A DNA stretch of 22,999 nucleotides from IMG/VR virus record IMGVR_UViG_3300047560_000301, positions 1 to 22,999 of that record; one strand, written 5' to 3'. The position numbers and the translations under genes are program-made. This DNA is from a virus. Of the stretch, positions 21,831-22,999 are shown in pieces. Under the pieces are notes generated by a model. That model ran no database searches. It worked only from the letters and a program-made list of their open reading frames with translations, and had not been told where the DNA came from. How positions within the stretch are numbered: position 1 is the first letter of the stretch; each line of letters begins with the position of its first letter.

Positions 21831-22999
21831 ATGTCACGAAACGGTTCAGGAACCTACTCATTACCTGCTGGTAATCCAGTTACCACAGGCACCACCATAT
21901 CATCAACATGGGCTAACGGCACATTATCAGATATTGCCACCGCTTTAACGCAATCTATCGCTTATGATGGTCAAACAACCCCTGTTGCTAACCTTCCTAT
22001 GGGTACTTATGCTCATACAGGCGTAGGTAATGCAACTGTGCGTACTATGTATGCTTCAGCAGCTCAAGTAGAAGATGGTACTCTAAACTATCTCACAAGT
22101 GTGTCTGGAACGAACACAATCACCGCCACAGCGCCTGTTGGTATGACAGGATATGTAGCAGGTCAAGTATTCCGTTTTATCGCTGCTGGTGCGAATACAG
22201 GTGCTTGTACACTTAACCTTAACTCTATTGGTGCTAAATCTTTAGTTAAAACTGATGGCTCTGCTTTGGTGTCAGGTGATATTGCTTCTGGCGCTGCTGT
22301 GCAAGTGATGTACGATGGCACTAACTTCCAATTATTGTCAGATGCTAATGGTGCTACTGAAACAGTCACTAACTTAACTGTAACAGGTACTTTAACTGCT
22401 AACAATGATGCTACTATTCATGGTTTAAAAGTTGGTACAGGATATTCTTCAGATACTGCATCTACTGTTTTTGGTAATGGTGCTGGCAATTCAAATGTAG
22501 GTGGTATGGGTGGTGGTATAGCTATTGGTTATCAATCAGCATATAATTCAAATGCTTTTAATATTTCAATTGGTTATCAATCTTTATATACAAATACTAC
22601 TGGTGCTAATAATACTGCAATTGGATATAAATCTTTATATACTAATAACGCATCAAACAACACAGCCGTAGGTCAACAAGCATTACAAGCTAACACCACA
22701 GGTACACCTAACGATGCTTTCGGTTATCAAGCCTTATATAGCAACACTACAGGTTCAGCTAACGTAGGTATTGGAAATTCTGCTTTATATACATTAACAA
22801 CAGGTTCAAGCAATACAGCCGTTGGTACAGAATCTTTATATACAAACTCAACTGGAAATTACAATACAGCTTTAGGTTTCCGTTCATTGTATGCAAATAC
22901 TGCAGCCAACAATACATCCGTTGGTTATGCTTCATTGCGTAATAATACAAGCGGTACGCCTAATGATGCTTTTGGCTTCCAAGCTCTTTATAACAATAC
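21831..22999 (+). CDS. Tail fibre with YadA-like repeats (3' truncated by window edge)
   Basis: ATG 21831 has a strong AAAGGAG eight bases upstream, and the frame stays open to the window end (389 residues). The N-terminus (SRNGSGTYSLPAGNPVTTGTTISSTWANGTLSDIA) and the region VAGQVFRFIAAGANTG...YDGTNFQLLS are common fibre-attachment and shaft domains. From about residue 228 a repeat of about 17 residues begins with core N-T-A-(I/V)-G-x-x-(A/S)-L-Y-x-N-T-T-G. Its glycines fall at 233, 248, 265, 281, 298, 315, 332, 349, 365 and 382. Such units resemble the beta-roll repeats of YadA-type trimeric adhesins. It would be a host-binding fibre, and its receptor tip, possibly with an S74 chaperone, should lie beyond the edge. 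Confidence 0.85.
   Translation, partial: MSRNGSGTYSLPAGNPVTTGTTISSTWANGTLSDIATALTQSIAYDGQTTPVANLPMGTYAHTGVGNATVRTMYASAAQVEDGTLNYLTSVSGTNTITATAPVGMTGYVAGQVFRFIAAGANTGACTLNLNSIGAKSLVKTDGSALVSGDIASGAAVQVMYDGTNFQLLSDANGATETVTNLTVTGTLTANNDATIHGLKVGTGYSSDTASTVFGNGAGNSNVGGMGGGIAIGYQSAYNSNAFNISIGYQSLYTNTTGANNTAIGYKSLYTNNASNNTAVGQQALQANTTGTPNDAFGYQALYSNTTGSANVGIGNSALYTLTTGSSNTAVGTESLYTNSTGNYNTALGFRSLYANTAANNTSVGYASLRNNTSGTPNDAFGFQALYNN
22515..22999 (+). repeat. Coding repeat array of about 51 bp in the second tail fibre
   Basis: About ten units of 15-17 residues are visible, reaching the window edge. The phrase GTPNDAFGYQALY (from residue 291) recurs as GTPNDAFGFQALY (from 375), 84 residues or five units apart. 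Codons differ between the two copies, so the protein repeat is kept while the DNA has diverged. Confidence 0.75.

Noticed and set aside
21831-22999. CRISPR-like array suggested by regularly spaced repeats near the right edge
   Set aside because: The repeats are in frame, encode a fibre repeat with synonymous changes, and have no identical repeat units or unique spacers.

Overview
This window is a contiguous piece of a tailed double-stranded DNA bacteriophage or prophage with a short-tailed (podovirus), P22-like head and tail plan. All genes I support are on the plus strand, packed with small overlaps or short gaps. No host gene, integrase, tRNA, insertion sequence, CRISPR array or lysis gene is visible. 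Base composition is AT-leaning by eye. Good Shine-Dalgarno sites, a sigma70-type promoter and lambdoid families (NinB, NinG, a candidate Q-like regulator, P22-type portal) suggest a Gram-negative, probably proteobacterial, host and perhaps a temperate ancestry. I cannot name the host or phage from sequence alone.

Left part (2-2608) is the end of the early/replication region. It holds the C-terminus of a DnaB/Twinkle-like helicase running off the left edge, an unknown 71-aa protein, a NinB-like recombination protein, a NinG-like zinc protein, an unknown 80-aa protein, a 108-aa candidate late regulator, and two small unknown proteins.

Regulatory gap (2609-2957). A near-consensus sigma70 promoter (TTGACA, 17-bp spacer, AATAAT) lies directly after the last early gene. 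About 50 bases beyond it is a strong Rho-independent terminator. With a possible antiterminator gene just upstream and all virion genes downstream, this looks like a pR'/tR' late-gene switch. The next ~220 noncoding bases carry ATAGCGT and GCTAAA repeats next to the terminase genes, where a packaging site could lie.

Head module (2958-13677): a 53-aa protein, small and large terminase, a small beta protein, the portal, then an insert-like block (a 769-aa tail fibre plus small low-complexity proteins including a paralogous pair), a conserved 135-aa protein, a beta-rich small protein, scaffold, major capsid protein and another small protein. A UUCG-loop terminator closes the capsid block.

Tail and DNA-ejection module (13772-22999): a conserved 197-aa protein, a head-tail adaptor, a gp10-like tail protein, a GNAT-fold protein, a protein ending in a short Peptidase_S74-type chaperone domain, two large DNA-ejection-type proteins, and a second tail fibre cut by the right edge. 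That fibre carries YadA-like repeats of about 17 residues.

No wholly new system stands out. The points most worth a second look are the late switch and repeat-rich leader, a hairpin that may bring the ribosome binding site to the small-terminase start, the fibre gene inside the head module, the short S74 domain on an ejection-type protein, and the superperiodic fibre repeats.
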